Origin: a virus
Virus record (IMG/VR): IMGVR_UViG_3300027793_002327
Coordinates: 1 to 39,245 of that record
Reading direction: 5' to 3' (one strand)
DNA length: 39,245 nucleotides
The notes below the pieces were generated by a model. It was given only the letters and a program-made list of their open reading frames with translations. It was not told where the DNA came from and ran no database searches. Shown in pieces: positions 38,393 through 39,245 of the stretch (its first letter is position 1; each line of letters starts with the position of its first letter). Made by a program: the position numbers and the translations under genes.

Positions 38393-39115
38393 ATGAAGAT
38401 ACTTAAACCGAATGAAATAGGTAAAGGAATATTGATAGAATATGATGCAGGTCATATATCTATGAAAAATGCCGTAGATACTGATTTAGTTAATGAACAA
38501 AAATCACAATTAGACCACTCTAAACCATTTGTATTTTACGCAACTCTACAAAAGTATGGTACACCTAATAGAAATGGTCGTGTATATCCTGAAAATATTC
38601 TTAAAAGAGAAGCTGAAAAATATAAACAAACAATATCTAAAGGTTTGGCAACATCAGAACTTAATCACCCTGAATCATCTTTGATTGATTTAGACAGAGT
38701 ATCACACATTATTGATGATATATGGTGGGATGATAACGTTCTTATGGGTAAACTAAGGTTATTAACAACACCAGGTTTCCATGAAAGAGGTATTGTATCA
38801 TCTAAGGGTGATGTAGCGGCAAACTTAATGAGACAAGGTGTTACGATGGGGGTATCTTCACGTGGTGTAGGTTCTTTAGCTAAAAAGGGAGAACACAATG
38901 AAGTTCAAAATGATTATGAAATGATTTGTTTTGACTTGGTTATGAATCCATCTACACCCGGCGCTTATCTATTCCTTAATAAGGATGACCGTCACAAATA
39001 CGATGAAAATCTTGAAGAAGAAAAAAAATCAAAAGAAGATGGAAGAATTGATGGTGGTTTAGGTAAATCGCTTGACTTAATGGGAAAATTGAACGATTTT
39101 TTGGGATATAGATAA
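38393..39115 (+). CDS. Prohead core protease (T4 gp21-like)
   Basis: 240 aa. Serine protease of the herpes/T4 prohead fold: TSELNHPESS with catalytic His92, GVSSRGVG with the nucleophile at Ser155/156, and CFDLVMNPSTPGAY downstream. The first part, FVFYATLQKYGTPNRNGRVYP, is typical of this family in large T4-like phages. It cleaves core and capsid proteins during head maturation; its targets may include the leader helices seen on many late proteins here (inference). The C-terminal 45 residues are Lys/Glu-rich and could be a self-processed tail. Confidence 0.9.
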   Translation: MKILKPNEIGKGILIEYDAGHISMKNAVDTDLVNEQKSQLDHSKPFVFYATLQKYGTPNRNGRVYPENILKREAEKYKQTISKGLATSELNHPESSLIDLDRVSHIIDDIWWDDNVLMGKLRLLTTPGFHERGIVSSKGDVAANLMRQGVTMGVSSRGVGSLAKKGEHNEVQNDYEMICFDLVMNPSTPGAYLFLNKDDRHKYDENLEEEKKSKEDGRIDGGLGKSLDLMGKLNDFLGYR

Positions 39116-39125
39116 AATTATTATT

Positions 39126-39245
39126 ATGGACGAAAAATATTTTGTAGCAAAAATTCAGTACGACTTGATTGATGAAAACTCAGGAAAAATCAAAAAAGTT
39201 AGAGAAGAAAAATTAGTTAAAGGTTACAGTGTAACAGATGTTGAA
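39126..39245 (+). CDS. DUF4494-like protein, 3' end cut by window edge
   Basis: 40 codons are visible to the window edge: MDEKYFVAKIQYDLIDENSG, then KVREEKLVKGYSVTDVE. The pattern KYFxAKxxYxxxDExGK...KKVxExYLVxxxSxTxxE matches the DUF4494 family, which is common in Bacteroidota and their mobile elements and has no assigned function. It follows the protease by 10 nt, so it may be co-transcribed. Confidence 0.6.
   Translation, partial: MDEKYFVAKIQYDLIDENSGKIKKVREEKLVKGYSVTDVE

Overview
The window is part of the genome of a large, AT-rich, T4-like tailed phage (myovirus type) that infects a member of the Bacteroidota. The phage identity rests on a T4-type large terminase (32918-34687), a gp20-like portal (34725-36566) and a gp21-like prohead protease (38393-39115), together with a long set of virion-type genes. 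The host assignment rests on four things: promoters of the Bacteroidota form TTTG-N19/20-TATCTTTG, near absence of Shine-Dalgarno sequences, several Bacteroidota-style secreted or lipoprotein genes, and a 1511-residue protein ending in a type B (gliding-motility, CHU_C) type IX secretion sorting domain.

Layout. Positions 1-12852 are a minus-strand block of tightly packed, often ATGA-overlapping genes. It holds thymidylate synthase (cut by the window edge), a CYTH phosphohydrolase, an SPFH lipoprotein, an Rnl1-type RNA ligase, an SGNH hydrolase, two small lipoproteins, the giant T9SS protein, a polynucleotide-kinase-like P-loop protein overlapping a metallophosphoesterase, and a secreted protein. 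The strand switches at about 12.9 kb. From 13018 on, most genes are plus-strand virion or late genes. Minus-strand islands interrupt them: a small gene at 13.7 kb; tRNA-Leu(UAA), an HNH nuclease, a zinc-motif protein and a tmRNA at 19.9-21.95 kb; a ClpC-like ATPase at 25-27.1 kb; and a holin-like gene plus ribosomal protein bS21 at 37.3-37.8 kb.

Regulation. Two promoter classes are visible. Host-type TAnnTTTG promoters precede nucleic-acid, RNA and proteostasis genes. A second motif, TATTTAT(A/T), precedes late genes and usually ends only 3-5 nt before the start codon, which suggests leaderless late mRNAs. Together with a phage bS21 and a phage tmRNA this points to extensive phage control of translation.

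How the genes may work together. The RNA ligase, kinase and phosphoesterase could repair cleaved tRNAs, with the tRNA-Leu as a supplement. The tmRNA, ClpC-like unfoldase, UVR-domain partner and M20-type peptidase could form a protein rescue and turnover module. The lipoproteins and T9SS cargo could remodel the host surface. Terminase, portal, protease and the flanking unknowns form the head-assembly block. All functional links are inferred from sequence reading alone; no database search was run.
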